Positions 1 through 9,374 of a DNA stretch of 64,000 nt are shown here, piece by piece. How positions within the stretch are numbered: the first letter of the stretch is position 1; each line of letters begins with the position of its first letter. The notes under the pieces were generated by a model. That model saw only the letters and a program-made list of their open reading frames with translations. It ran no database searches and was not told where the DNA came from. This stretch comes from SHZI01 sp038214295 (GTDB lineage Bacteria; Pseudomonadota; Gammaproteobacteria; Steroidobacterales; GCA-2729495), in the NCBI GenBank assembly GCA_038214295.1, contig JBBQSA010000007.1:23919-87918 (forward strand), in the 5' to 3' direction. The translations under genes were made by a program, and so were the position numbers.

Positions 1-2
1 CG

Positions 3-2141
3 AGTGGCCGGGTCACCGAGCTGGTCGGCGAGTCGGCGCTGCAGACCGATATCGAGTTGCGCCTGGCGGGCACGGCCCGGCACGGCCGCCGGCACGCGGC
101 GCTGCTGGCGCCCGCCGACCGGCACTTCTACGCGGTCTACCTGGAGGGCGTGAACGCCTACATCGCGACCCGGGCGGGCGAACGCCAGTTCGGCTTCGGA
201 CTGCTCGGCATGACGCCGCAGCCCTGGACCGTCGCCGACCTGATGACCTTGCAGTACTTCCTGAACTGGTCAAGCTCGGTGAACCTGCAGGCGGAACTCG
301 TGGCCCAGGAACTGGGTGACCGGCTGGGTCCCGCCCGCGCGGCGGAGCTGCGCCAGGTCACGATCAATCCGGACGACGGCGGCAGCACCGGGCTCGAACC
401 GGCGGTGGGCACCACGGCTTCAGTCCCCACGGTGGCGCTGAACCTGCGGACGGACCCGGCGTGGTTCCGCACCGGGCCGAAGGCCTTCGAGATCGGCAGC
501 AACCAGTGGGTAACGAGTGGCCGGCGCTCGGCGAGCGGCGCGGCCGTGCTGGTCAACGACCCGCACCTGGACGCCCGGACCCTGCCCGGCATCTGGCACC
601 CCGTGGGGATCATCACGCCAGACTTCCGGGCCGTGGGCGCCGCGGGGCCGGGTATCCCCGGCATCGCCGTGGGCCGCACGAGCCACGTGGCCTTCGGCGT
701 GACCAACGCCTACGCGGACGTCATCGACCTCTACATCGAGACCGTGGACCCGGCACAACCGGACCACTACCTGGAAGGCGACCAGTCCTTTCCTTTCGAG
801 GTCATCGACGAGACGCTGCGCGTGGTTGAGCGGCCAGGCTCCAGCCGTTTCCGGGAGGTGCCGCTCCATATCCGGCTGACGCACCGGGGACCGGTCATCT
901 CGGATCACGGCATGGGTGTGGCCAGCGGCAAGCTGCTGTCGATGCGCTGGAGCGCGCCGGAAGCCATGGCCGCCGACACGGGCGCCTTCGCCCTGTTCAC
1001 CGCCCGGTCCGTGGACGAGGCCCGGCGGGCGATCGGGCGCAGCAATTCACCCTTCAACTACGTGATCGCAGACACGGCCGGCAACATCGGCCACGCCACG
1101 GGCGGCAAGGTGCCCGTGCGCCGCCGGGGCGACGGCTCGCGGCCGCTGCCCGTGACCGACAGCACGGATGCCTGGGACGGCTTCATCCCCTGGGACCGGA
1201 TGCCGGGCCAGGTGAACCCGGAGCGGGGCTGGGTCGGCAACGCGAACCACCGGACCGTGCCCCGCGACTACCCCTACGCCTACTCCACCTACTTCGCCGC
1301 CTCCTGGCGCTACCGCCGTATGCTGGAATTGCTGGACGGCGACCAGCCACTGACACCCGCGGACCACTGGGCCTTCATGCGGGACACGAAGAACATGCTG
1401 GCCGTCCAGGTAGCGCCCCTCATGAGCGCGGCGCTCGTGGCGAGTCCCGACACGCGGCAACTCGGCGCGCTGCTGGGCGCCTGGGACCACGTGGACGACC
1501 CCACCCGGTCCGAACCCGCGATCTTCCAGTCCGTGTGGCGCCACTTTGCCCGCCGGGCCTTCGCGGACGACCTCGGGCCGGAACTCACGACCCGCTACCT
1601 GGGCAGCTATTACCTCTGGCACGAACGGCTGGCCGTGCTGCTGGCCGACCCGGCGAGCGCCTGGTTCGACGACCAGCGGACGCCGGCACGGGAGAGCCGC
1701 GACGACCTCTTGCGCCTCGCCGCCCGGGATGCCCTCGCGGAACTCACGCCACTGCTGGGCCCGGACGTCCGGCGCTGGGCGTGGGGCCGGATCCACACCG
1801 TGACCTTCTTCAGCCCGCTGGTGCCAGGCAAGGCGGCCGCGAACGTACTCGGTGGCGGGACGCACCCCAAGGAGGGCTCGGGCGAGACCCTGAACCGGGG
1901 CACGTTCAAGTTCGACAAGCCCTACGACGCCACGAGCATCGCGTCGCTGCGCATGGTTGCGGACCTGGGCGACCCGGACAAGGTGCTCGCCGTGCTGACA
2001 GGCGGCGCCAGCGGCCGGCAGTTCGACCCGCACCTGAAGGACCAGACGCCCGCGTGGCTCGATGGTGAGCCCCGCTACTGGTGGTTCAGCGACGCGGCCA
2101 TCGCCGCGCACCGGGTCAGCGAGCTGACGCTCACGCCCTGA
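3..2141 (+). CDS. Penicillin acylase family protein (N-terminal nucleophile hydrolase), 5' end cut by window edge
   Basis: The frame is open from the left window edge, so the true start, signal peptide and roughly the first 100 or more residues are missing; 712 codons are visible. Family members are periplasmic amidohydrolases that cleave themselves into alpha and beta chains. The new N-terminal Ser of the beta chain is the nucleophile. That Ser is probably the one in G-SNQWVTSG (Ser codon at 498-500), followed by the family motif NDPHL. Early residues (GRVTELVGESALQTD, then EGVNAYI) fit the alpha chain. Likely substrates are penicillins, N-acyl homoserine lactones or other acyl amides; the sequence does not say which. 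The gene runs convergently into the TolC-like gene, 47 bp away. Confidence 0.88.
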   Translation, partial: SGRVTELVGESALQTDIELRLAGTARHGRRHAALLAPADRHFYAVYLEGVNAYIATRAGERQFGFGLLGMTPQPWTVADLMTLQYFLNWSSSVNLQAELVAQELGDRLGPARAAELRQVTINPDDGGSTGLEPAVGTTASVPTVALNLRTDPAWFRTGPKAFEIGSNQWVTSGRRSASGAAVLVNDPHLDARTLPGIWHPVGIITPDFRAVGAAGPGIPGIAVGRTSHVAFGVTNAYADVIDLYIETVDPAQPDHYLEGDQSFPFEVIDETLRVVERPGSSRFREVPLHIRLTHRGPVISDHGMGVASGKLLSMRWSAPEAMAADTGAFALFTARSVDEARRAIGRSNSPFNYVIADTAGNIGHATGGKVPVRRRGDGSRPLPVTDSTDAWDGFIPWDRMPGQVNPERGWVGNANHRTVPRDYPYAYSTYFAASWRYRRMLELLDGDQPLTPADHWAFMRDTKNMLAVQVAPLMSAALVASPDTRQLGALLGAWDHVDDPTRSEPAIFQSVWRHFARRAFADDLGPELTTRYLGSYYLWHERLAVLLADPASAWFDDQRTPARESRDDLLRLAARDALAELTPLLGPDVRRWAWGRIHTVTFFSPLVPGKAAANVLGGGTHPKEGSGETLNRGTFKFDKPYDATSIASLRMVADLGDPDKVLAVLTGGASGRQFDPHLKDQTPAWLDGEPRYWWFSDAAIAAHRVSELTLTP

Positions 2142-2188
2142 GCCGCGGGCGGCACTGCTCCGCTCCGGCCCCCGTGTCGCCCCCGGGC

Positions 2189-3502
2189 CTAGAGCTCGCC
2201 GATGGCGCGTTTCAGCCGCAGGTTGCCGAGGGCGACATCGAGCCGGGCATCGTCGTGGTTGCGCATGGCGGCCAGCCGCAGGGCTTCCGCGTCCAGCACC
2301 ACCGTGTTGGTCGCCAGGCCCACGCCGTAGAGCTCGCGGCCAACCCGCAGGTTCTCCTCCGCCCGGTCGACCGCGAGGCGTGTCAGCGGCACCCGCGCGG
2401 CCGCGTCCTGCAGGTCCAGCCAGGCTTGCCGGACCTCGAGCGCAACCCGCGACTGAAGATCGTCCCGGTCACGGTCGGTGGCGCGGCTCTCGCTGCGCAG
2501 TGCGTTGGCGCGCTGGCGGGTCCGGCCGGCGTCGAAGAGCGTCCAGGAAAAGCCGACGCCCACCAGGGTGAAGTCCTGGTCGTCCAGTACCTGGTTCTCC
2601 AGGTGCTGGAAGTCAGCCATCAGTCCGACCTGAGGCCAGCGGCTTGCGCTCTCGCTGCGGGCCTTCTGGGCCAGCTCCCGGGAACGGGCCTCGAGGCCGG
2701 CGAGCTCGCGCCGGTTCGCGCTGGCTCGCTCGACCAGGTCCTCCACCGAGGTCACCGCGAGCGGCGTCTCCGGCAGGTCGGCGAGTTGCGGTTCCCGGTC
2801 CAGGGGTTCACCGAGCAGGCGGTTGTAGGCCGCGGCGGCCATGGTGGCCCGGTTCGCGGCCAGCAGTCGCCGCTGCTCCGCCTCCGCCAGCGTCACCTGC
2901 GCCGCGAGCAGGTCGTTCCGGGCCACTGACTCCTGCTCGACCATCACGGTCACGTCGTTGACGTGGGCCGTCAGGCTCGTCACGGCTGCCTCCGTGGCCC
3001 CGAGCACGCGCCGGGCCCGGAGCACGTCCACATAGGCCGTGGCCACCTGCAGGCGAAGATCCTGCGCGTAGCTCTGCTCGGCGAGCCCGGCGGCCCGGGC
3101 CGCCTCCGCGGCGGAACCGATGCCCGCGGTGATGCGCCCGCCCGTGAAGAGCGGCACATCGATCCGTGCACGGCCCATCAGGAAGTCGTCGCCCTTGACC
3201 AGTTCCGGAGAGACGAAGGTGCTGCCGCCGACCGGGAAGCTGAACGACGGTGCGTCGTCGAAACGCTGGTAGCTGCCGTCGATCGTCACCCGGGGCCAGC
3301 GCTCCGCCCGGGCCGCCAGCTCCCCGGCCCGGCCCGCGTCGGTGCGATTGCGGGTCGCAGCGAGCCCCGCGTCCCGCTCGGCCGACAGCCGCCAGGCATC
3401 CTCGAGCGTCTCGCCCAGGGCCTTCGGCAGGGAGAGTGCCGGCAGGCAGAGCACCGCCATCATCACCGCGGGCAACAGGGTCTGCGCTGCAGCTCTGGTC
3501 AT
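2189..3502 (-). CDS. TolC-family outer membrane efflux protein
   Basis: A 437-residue protein that starts with a hydrophobic signal sequence (about residues 1-30). Long Ala/Leu/Arg/Glu-rich helices follow, with the two-fold repeated OEP pattern. Examples are an AWRLSAERDAGLAATRN segment near the N-terminus and LRVGRELYGVGLATNTVVLDAEALRL near the C-terminus, typical of the TolC/OprM channel. It forms the outer-membrane exit duct of a tripartite pump. Its ATG overlaps the stop of the RND permease by 4 bp (ATGA), so it is the last gene of the six-gene minus-strand operon. It has no clear lipobox. Confidence 0.92.
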   Translation of the reverse strand: MTRAAAQTLLPAVMMAVLCLPALSLPKALGETLEDAWRLSAERDAGLAATRNRTDAGRAGELAARAERWPRVTIDGSYQRFDDAPSFSFPVGGSTFVSPELVKGDDFLMGRARIDVPLFTGGRITAGIGSAAEAARAAGLAEQSYAQDLRLQVATAYVDVLRARRVLGATEAAVTSLTAHVNDVTVMVEQESVARNDLLAAQVTLAEAEQRRLLAANRATMAAAAYNRLLGEPLDREPQLADLPETPLAVTSVEDLVERASANRRELAGLEARSRELAQKARSESASRWPQVGLMADFQHLENQVLDDQDFTLVGVGFSWTLFDAGRTRQRANALRSESRATDRDRDDLQSRVALEVRQAWLDLQDAAARVPLTRLAVDRAEENLRVGRELYGVGLATNTVVLDAEALRLAAMRNHDDARLDVALGNLRLKRAIGEL

Positions 3503-6500
3503 GCACTGGCCTCCTGAACCCTCGCGGCCTGCTGCCGGCTGCGGTAGGCGAAATAGAAGATCGGGATGGCCACCAGCGTCAGCACGGTCGAGACGAGGAT
3601 GCCGAAGATCAGCGACACCGCGAGGCCGTTGAAAATCGGGTCGTCGAGGATGAAGAAGGCGCCGCTGATCGCCGCGAGGGCCGTGAGGGCGATCGGCCGG
3701 GTACGCACCGCGGCGGCGGCGATCACCGACCGCTCCAGCGTCTCGCCCCGCGCGACCTCGGCATTGATGAAGTCCACCAGCAGGATCGAGTTGCGCACGA
3801 TGATCCCCGCAAGGGCGATCATGCCGATCATCGACGTGGCGGTGAACTGCGCGCCCAGCAGGGCATGCCCGGGCATGACGCCAATGATTGTGAGCGGGAT
3901 CGGCGCCATGATGATGAGCGGCATGATGTAGGACCGGAACTGGGCGACGATCAGCAGGTAGATCAACACCAGGCCCACCGAGTAGGCGAGCCCCATGTCA
4001 CGGAAGGTCTCGTAGGTCATCTGCCATTCGCCATCCCACTTGATGGCGAAACGGCCCGGGTCACCGGGGGCACTGATGAACAGCTGGTCGGGCTGCTTGC
4101 CGGACGGGAGGCCATCCCCGACCTGGCCCACCAGGTCGAACATGCCGTACAGCGGGCTGTCCAGCCGGCCGGCCATGTCCCCGGTGACGAAAACGACGGG
4201 CAGCAGGTCCTTGTGGTAGATGGCGCCGTCCCAGGGCAGCTGCTCGACCTGGGTAACTTCCGACAGCGGCACCAGCGCGCCCGCGCCGGAACGGACCTCC
4301 AGTGCGAGCAACTGGTCGAGGCTCGCGCGATCCGCCACCGGCAGCTGGAGCCGGACCGGTATGGGGCGCCGCTCGCTGCCCGGGTGCACGAACCCGGCAT
4401 CTACGCCGCGGAGGCCAACGGTCATCGTGCGGACCACCTCGGCCTGCGTCACGCCGAGGAGCGCAGCCTTCTGGCGGTCGACTGTCACGACGTAGCGGCT
4501 GGCGGCAGCCTCGGTGGAATCATCCACGTCGATGATGTCTGGCGTCTTGTCGAACAGCCCGCGCAGCTCCCGGGCCAGCGCCTTCTGGCCCGGATAGAAG
4601 GGGCCGTAGACCTCCGCGACGATCGGGGCCTGCACCGGCGGTCCCGGCGGCACCTCGACTACCTGCACCGCGGCTCCGTACTGGCGACCTATGGCGGCGA
4701 GCTGCGGCCTCACGTCGAGGGCGATCCCGTGGCTCGCCCTGCTCCGCTCGTGCTTGTCGACCAGGTTCACCTGGATGTCGCCCTGCCAGGGGCTGCTGCG
4801 AAGGTAGTACTGGCGGACGAGGCCGTTGAAATTGATCGGTGCCGCGCTCCCGGCATAGACCTGGTAGTCGCGCACTTCGGGGATGGTCGCCACGACTGTC
4901 GTGAGCTCGTCGAGCACACGGGCCGTCTGCTCCACCGGCGTGCCTTCGGGCATGTCGAGGATCACCTGGAACTCGGACTTGTTGTCGAAAGGCAGCATCT
5001 TCAGCACGACCCACTGCACGAGGGTCAGGCCGACTGCCAGAAGGATTGCCAGCGCAAGGCCCGCGTAGAGCCGGTGACGCGCGCGCCGCGCCTGCGGCGC
5101 CAGGAGAAAGGGGCGCAGGATTCGCTCAAACAGCCGGCGCAGCTTGCCGGACGCGGCAGACTCGCCGCCATCTTGGCCGCCATCTTGGCCGCCAGTTTGG
5201 TCGCCAGTTTGGTCGCCAGTTTGGTCGCCGGCATGCGCAGCGCCGCCAAGCAGCTTGCCCGAGAGCCAGGGCGTGAAGACCAGCGCCACGGCGAGGGAAA
5301 TCAGCATGCCCATGCTGGCGTTGATGGGTATCGGGCTCATGTACGGGCCCATGAGTCCGCTCACGAAGGCCATGGGCAGCAGCGCGGCGATCACCGTGAA
5401 GGTGGCGAGGATGGTGGGCCCGCCCACCTCGTCCACCGCCCCGGGAATCATGTCGAGGAAGCTCCCGCCCTCGAGTTGCCGGCGCCGGTGGATGTTCTCC
5501 ACGATGACGATGGCGTCGTCGACCAGGATGCCGATGGAAAAGATCAGCGCGAACAGCGACACCCGGTTGATCGTGAAGCCCCAGGCCCAGGACGCGAACA
5601 GGGTCGCCGCCAGGGTCACGATGACCGCGGCGCCAACGACGATGGCCTCGCGGCGGCCAATGGCGAACATCACCAGCACGACGACGGACAGGGTTGCCAG
5701 GACCAGCTTCTGGATGAGCTTCTGCGCCTTGTCGTTGGCGGTGACGCCGTAATTACGCGTTTCGGTAACCGCGATGCCATCCGGAATGTAGGTGCCGCGC
5801 AGGGTGTCGACCCGCGCGAGGACGGCTGTCGTGACATCGATGGCGTTCTCGCCGGGCTTCTTGGCGACCGCGATCGTGACCGCCGGCGCGTGGGACACCC
5901 GGCCGGTGGCCGCGCCGCCGGTCCCGTGCCATACGAAGGCGCCCGGCGCATCGGGGCCACGGCTCACCGCGGCCACGTCCTGCAGGTAGATGGGCCGCCC
6001 GTCCCGGACCGCCACGACGAGACTGGCCACCTCCTCGCTGCCAGCCAGGAAGGTGCCGGCCTGGACAGGCGCTGCCCGGTCGCTGCCCACGAGGAGCCCC
6101 GCCTGTTCGGCACGGTCCGCAACCGCGAGCGCTGCCATGAGGTCCCCGGCGGACAGGCCGAAGCCGGCCAGCTTCTGCGGGTCCAGCTCCACGCGCACCA
6201 CGCTGTCCGGGCTGCCGATGGTGTAGACATCGCGGGTGCCCGGCACCCGCTTGATCTCCGTCTCGATGGCCCGCGCCACCTGGCCAAGCTCGTGGCCACC
6301 GCGGGCCGGGTCCTTCGTCCACAGCGTCAGCGTCAGGATCGGCACGTCGTCGATACCCTTAGGCTTGATCAGCGGCGGCAGGACACCGGCGCCCGGTGGC
6401 TGCCAGTCCTGGTTCGAGTAAACGGCGTTGTAGAGCCGGACGATCGCGGCCGTGCGCTCTTCCCCCACCTGGAACTGCACCGTGAGCACGGCGACGCCCG

Positions 6501-6777
6501 GCTGGGACACTGAGTAGATGTGCTTCACGCCCGCGATTTCGCCGAGGATCTTTTCCATGGGCGAGGCGACGAGGTTCTCCACCTGGGAGGCGCTCGCGCC
6601 AGGGAAGCCAATGATGATGTTGGCGAAGGTGACGTTGATCTGCGGCTCTTCCTCCCGTGGCGTCACCAGCACGGCGAAGACGCCCAGCAGGAGGGCCGTC
6701 AGGGCGAGCAGCGGGGTCAGCTCGGAGCGCAGGAACTGCCGCGCCACGCGGCCGCTGAAGCCCAGCCTGTCAGTCAT
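3499..6777 (-). CDS. RND efflux transporter permease (AcrB/HAE1-like inner membrane pump)
   Basis: Translation begins at ATG 6777 (MTDRLGFSGRVARQFLRSE), overlapping the adaptor gene's end by 8 bp, and gives 1092 residues. It is a proton-driven antiporter of the RND superfamily. The features are an N-terminal membrane helix, a porter domain containing PREEEPQINV near residue 45, TM4 with GILVDDAIVIVENI (the paired Asp of the proton relay), a second symmetrical half, and a final helix before a basic tail. The cytosolic linker between halves (about residues 515-539) is an in-frame 12-bp tandem repeat that encodes GDQT/GGQD units. The adaptor is upstream and the channel downstream, so the pump is complete. 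Substrate is unknown; the operon begins with sulfide-sensing and oxidizing genes. Confidence 0.95.
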   Translation of the reverse strand: MTDRLGFSGRVARQFLRSELTPLLALTALLLGVFAVLVTPREEEPQINVTFANIIIGFPGASASQVENLVASPMEKILGEIAGVKHIYSVSQPGVAVLTVQFQVGEERTAAIVRLYNAVYSNQDWQPPGAGVLPPLIKPKGIDDVPILTLTLWTKDPARGGHELGQVARAIETEIKRVPGTRDVYTIGSPDSVVRVELDPQKLAGFGLSAGDLMAALAVADRAEQAGLLVGSDRAAPVQAGTFLAGSEEVASLVVAVRDGRPIYLQDVAAVSRGPDAPGAFVWHGTGGAATGRVSHAPAVTIAVAKKPGENAIDVTTAVLARVDTLRGTYIPDGIAVTETRNYGVTANDKAQKLIQKLVLATLSVVVLVMFAIGRREAIVVGAAVIVTLAATLFASWAWGFTINRVSLFALIFSIGILVDDAIVIVENIHRRRQLEGGSFLDMIPGAVDEVGGPTILATFTVIAALLPMAFVSGLMGPYMSPIPINASMGMLISLAVALVFTPWLSGKLLGGAAHAGDQTGDQTGDQTGGQDGGQDGGESAASGKLRRLFERILRPFLLAPQARRARHRLYAGLALAILLAVGLTLVQWVVLKMLPFDNKSEFQVILDMPEGTPVEQTARVLDELTTVVATIPEVRDYQVYAGSAAPINFNGLVRQYYLRSSPWQGDIQVNLVDKHERSRASHGIALDVRPQLAAIGRQYGAAVQVVEVPPGPPVQAPIVAEVYGPFYPGQKALARELRGLFDKTPDIIDVDDSTEAAASRYVVTVDRQKAALLGVTQAEVVRTMTVGLRGVDAGFVHPGSERRPIPVRLQLPVADRASLDQLLALEVRSGAGALVPLSEVTQVEQLPWDGAIYHKDLLPVVFVTGDMAGRLDSPLYGMFDLVGQVGDGLPSGKQPDQLFISAPGDPGRFAIKWDGEWQMTYETFRDMGLAYSVGLVLIYLLIVAQFRSYIMPLIIMAPIPLTIIGVMPGHALLGAQFTATSMIGMIALAGIIVRNSILLVDFINAEVARGETLERSVIAAAAVRTRPIALTALAAISGAFFILDDPIFNGLAVSLIFGILVSTVLTLVAIPIFYFAYRSRQQAARVQEASA
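5162..5233 (-). repeat. 12-bp tandem repeat (six units) inside the RND permease gene
   Basis: Six consecutive 12-bp units read tggtcgccagtt on the plus strand, with variants tggccgccatct and tcgccgccatct. They encode about three GDQT and two GGQD tetrapeptides in the cytosolic linker between the two halves of the pump. The unit length is a multiple of three, so gain or loss of a copy keeps the frame. Confidence 0.9.
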
Positions 6778-7837
6778 GGTTGCGGGCCGCCTCCGGCCCC
6801 AGGGCGCGCAGGGCCGCCGCCGGCTCCAGCGCCACGCGCTCGCCGGTCGCCAGGCCCGCGAGTACTTCGAGGCGGTCGCCGAACACCTGCCCGGTGCGCA
6901 CCTGGCGCAGGGTGACGCGGCCATTGCCGTCCACAACGTAGACGGCCGTCACCTCGCTGCGGGTGACGAGGGCCGTTGCGGGCACCAGCAGGCGCGGGCT
7001 GTCGCCGGTGACAAATCCCACCTTCACGAACATGCCCGGATGGAGACCAGCGGCCCCGGGCGGCAGTTCCACGCGGGCGCGGAAGGTGTTCGTGGCGCTG
7101 TCCGCCTCGGGAAAGATCGTGACGCGGGTGGCCTCGATCCGGCGCCCGTCGACGTACACCGCCGCCTTGCCGAGCTTCCGGACCTGCTCGACCAGGGACT
7201 GAGGAACGTCGACCGTCGCCCGGAGCTTCTCCAGCGACAGGCCGCGTATCAGTGGGGTTCCCGGCGAAACGGCCTCGCCCACCCGCACGAGCCGCGCGGT
7301 CACGATGCCGGCGTAGGGCGCCCGCACCTCGGTGTAGGCCACGCCCTCGCGGGCGCTGTCCAGCGCCGCGCTCGCCGCAGCCAGGCGGGCAGCGGCGGCA
7401 TCCCGCTCGGCGCTGACCTGGTCGAGCTGGGCCTTTGCGACGACCTTGCGCTCGTACATCTCGCGGATGCGTGCGTAGCGAGACTCTGCCTCGGTACTCC
7501 GGGCCGCGGCCTCCTGGCGCGCCGCGCTGGCCGCCTCGAGGCCCGCACGCTGCTCGGTGCCACGCAGCCGGAGCAGCACCGCGCCAGCGGGCACCACGTC
7601 GTTGACGTCGTAGAGGATCTCGGCGACGCGGCCAGACGTCTGCGCGGACATCGTGGCCTGGTTCACGGCCTCGATGACGCCGTCGAGCTGGCGCTCGGCC
7701 GGCACGGCCACCCGCTGCACGACTTCCGTCGCCAGGCTGGTGCCGGCGGCCGGGCTGCTGGCAGGCGCGGGCGGCTTGCCACCGCAACCGGCGGCAACCG
7801 CCAGCGCCGTGGGGATCAGCCAGCGAAGCACGCGCAC
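6770..7837 (-). CDS. RND efflux periplasmic adaptor subunit (membrane fusion protein, lipoprotein)
   Basis: The start chosen is GTG 7837, two bases after the stop of the DUF2892 gene. It gives a lipoprotein signal (RVLRWLIPTALAVAAGC, Cys18) and 355 residues. An upstream in-frame start at 7957 would add residues encoded inside the neighbouring gene and is unlikely. HlyD/AcrA architecture is visible: a lipoyl half with SAQTSGRVAEILYDVNDVVPAG, an alanine-rich alpha-helical hairpin, the second lipoyl half (VRAPYAGIVTARLVRVGEAV), then beta-barrel and membrane-proximal domains. It bridges the inner-membrane pump and the outer-membrane channel encoded directly downstream. Confidence 0.92.
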   Translation of the reverse strand: MRVLRWLIPTALAVAAGCGGKPPAPASSPAAGTSLATEVVQRVAVPAERQLDGVIEAVNQATMSAQTSGRVAEILYDVNDVVPAGAVLLRLRGTEQRAGLEAASAARQEAAARSTEAESRYARIREMYERKVVAKAQLDQVSAERDAAAARLAAASAALDSAREGVAYTEVRAPYAGIVTARLVRVGEAVSPGTPLIRGLSLEKLRATVDVPQSLVEQVRKLGKAAVYVDGRRIEATRVTIFPEADSATNTFRARVELPPGAAGLHPGMFVKVGFVTGDSPRLLVPATALVTRSEVTAVYVVDGNGRVTLRQVRTGQVFGDRLEVLAGLATGERVALEPAAALRALGPEAARNHD

Positions 7838-7839
7838 CG

Positions 7840-8040
7840 CTAGAACGCCGGGCCCGGCTTCACGCCGAGCTTCCGCAGGATGATTGCCAGCGGGCAGAAG
7901 CCGGTGAACGAGGACTGGAGCAGGTTGGCGCCCACGAAGGCCGTCAGCCAGAACCACCCCGGGTTTACCCAGAGACCAAGCGCCAGGCTCACGAGAACCA
8001 CGGTACCCGCGAAGGCCAGCACTGCACGATCGATGGACAT
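7840..8040 (-). CDS. DUF2892 / YgaP-like small inner membrane protein
   Basis: A 66-residue protein with two membrane helices, a WVNPGWFWL turn and the family motif SSFTGFCPLAIILRKLGVKPG at the C-terminus. The same domain forms the membrane part of E. coli YgaP, where it is fused to a rhodanese that carries persulfide sulfur; here no rhodanese is attached. It lies 19 bp after the sulfide:quinone oxidoreductase gene and 2 bp before the efflux adaptor. This placement supports a role in handling sulfane sulfur or persulfide at the membrane. The biochemical function of the free domain is not established. Confidence 0.88.
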   Translation of the reverse strand: MSIDRAVLAFAGTVVLVSLALGLWVNPGWFWLTAFVGANLLQSSFTGFCPLAIILRKLGVKPGPAF

Positions 8041-8059
8041 CGTCGCCTCCTTTTCCGGG

Positions 8060-9340
8060 CTAGCCGGAGCTGTCTTTCAGCCGTTCGACACCGAGAGCCT
8101 TGAGCACGTAGGTCTCGTAGACAGGGGTCACGGAACCGGTGCGCACCTTGCGCAGGAAATACTTCTCGAAGGCGATCTTGCCGAGGTGCACCCACTTCCC
8201 CTTCCGGGCCCAGGTCACGTTGCGCGGCGGGATCTGGGGCAGGGCCACGAAGGCTACCCCGGTATCGCCGAAGTCCGCCAGGCAGATCGCGTTCCAGGTG
8301 GCCCTCGCTTCCGGCGGCCTGGCCTCAATGCCTGCGCGGATATTCGCGCAGATGGCGGTAACCATGGACTCGATCATGTAACCCGTCTTTGGCGCACCGG
8401 TGGGCACCGGCGTCACTTCCACCGGCGGTATGGCGACGCACACCCCCGCCGAGTAGATCTCAGGATACTTCTTCGAGCGCTGGTACTCGTCGATCAGTAC
8501 AAAGCCCCGCGGATTGCACAGTTCAGGGACAGCCGCCACCGCGTCCACGCCCCGGAAAGCGGGGAGGATCATGGCGTAGGTAAACGGCAGCTCGTGGTCC
8601 CGGACCGGCTGGCCCCGATCATCGACTTCCTGGACAAAAATCCGGTTCTTCTCCGCCTTCGTAACCCGGGCGTTGGTAACCCACTTGATGTCGTGCTGAC
8701 GCAGCTCGCTCTCCATCAGGCCCTTGCTGTCACCGACCCCGCCCAGCCCCATGTGCCCGATGTAGGGCTCGCTGGTGACGAAGGTCATGGGCACACGGTC
8801 GCGCAATTTGCGCTTGCGCAGATCCGCATCGAGTATCAGCGCGAACTCGTAGGCCGGGCCAAAGCAGCTGGCTCCCGGCGCCGCCCCGACGACTATGGGA
8901 CCGGGGTTCTGCAGGAATTGCTCGTAGGCGTGCCACGCCTCCTGGGCGTGCGCGTGGGTACAGATGGACTGGGTGAAGCCCGCCGGTCCCAGGCCGGGGA
9001 CCTCGTCGAAGGCCAGCTTCGGGCCGGTGGTAATGACGAGGTAGTCATAGGCCAGCTCCCGGCCGTCGGCCAGCGCAACACGCCGGCCAACGGGATCGAT
9101 GGCCCGGGCCACCTGCGGCTCGAAGCCGATGCCCTGCTTGGCCAGCGGGGCCGCCAGGTCCACTCCCGTTTCCACGGTGTCCCGCCAGCCCACCGCCACC
9201 CACGGATTCGACGGCGTGAACTCGAAGCGCGGCGAGGCGCCCACAAGGACTATCGGATGCTCAGTCCCGAGTTGCTTGCGCAGCTCGTAGGCACAGGGAA
9301 CGCCACCGATACCGGCACCCAGGATTACGACTGTGGCCAT
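8060..9340 (-). CDS. sqr: Sulfide:quinone oxidoreductase (SQR), FAD-dependent
   Basis: The start is ATG 9340 behind a strong GGAGGAG site, giving 426 residues. It oxidizes sulfide and passes electrons to the quinone pool, producing sulfane sulfur or polysulfide at the inner membrane. The N-terminal FAD motif VILGAGIGGVPCAYEL is clear. Three cysteines align with the catalytic set of the Acidithiobacillus ferrooxidans enzyme (Cys128/160/356): Cys127 in SICTHAHAQEAW, Cys159 in GASCFGPAYE and Cys353 in WNAICLADFGD. TPVPTGAPKTGYMIESM and a C-terminal amphipathic segment (GKIAFEKYFLRK) are also family features. It follows the persulfide-sensing regulator by 34 bp. Confidence 0.93.
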   Translation of the reverse strand: MATVVILGAGIGGVPCAYELRKQLGTEHPIVLVGASPRFEFTPSNPWVAVGWRDTVETGVDLAAPLAKQGIGFEPQVARAIDPVGRRVALADGRELAYDYLVITTGPKLAFDEVPGLGPAGFTQSICTHAHAQEAWHAYEQFLQNPGPIVVGAAPGASCFGPAYEFALILDADLRKRKLRDRVPMTFVTSEPYIGHMGLGGVGDSKGLMESELRQHDIKWVTNARVTKAEKNRIFVQEVDDRGQPVRDHELPFTYAMILPAFRGVDAVAAVPELCNPRGFVLIDEYQRSKKYPEIYSAGVCVAIPPVEVTPVPTGAPKTGYMIESMVTAICANIRAGIEARPPEARATWNAICLADFGDTGVAFVALPQIPPRNVTWARKGKWVHLGKIAFEKYFLRKVRTGSVTPVYETYVLKALGVERLKDSSG

Positions 9341-9374
9341 GACTCTTCTCCTCCACGGGGAATTGGAAACTGCT

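Noticed and set aside
3250..6513. A 1087-codon open frame antisense to the RND permease
   Set aside because: It lies wholly opposite a clearly conserved permease, its translation is rich in His, Arg, Asp and Gly with no domain, and such frames arise by codon bias in high-GC genes.
7838..7957. Longer N-terminus for the RND adaptor from 7957
   Set aside because: The extra residues come from inside the DUF2892 gene in another frame, whereas GTG 7837 gives a proper lipoprotein signal.
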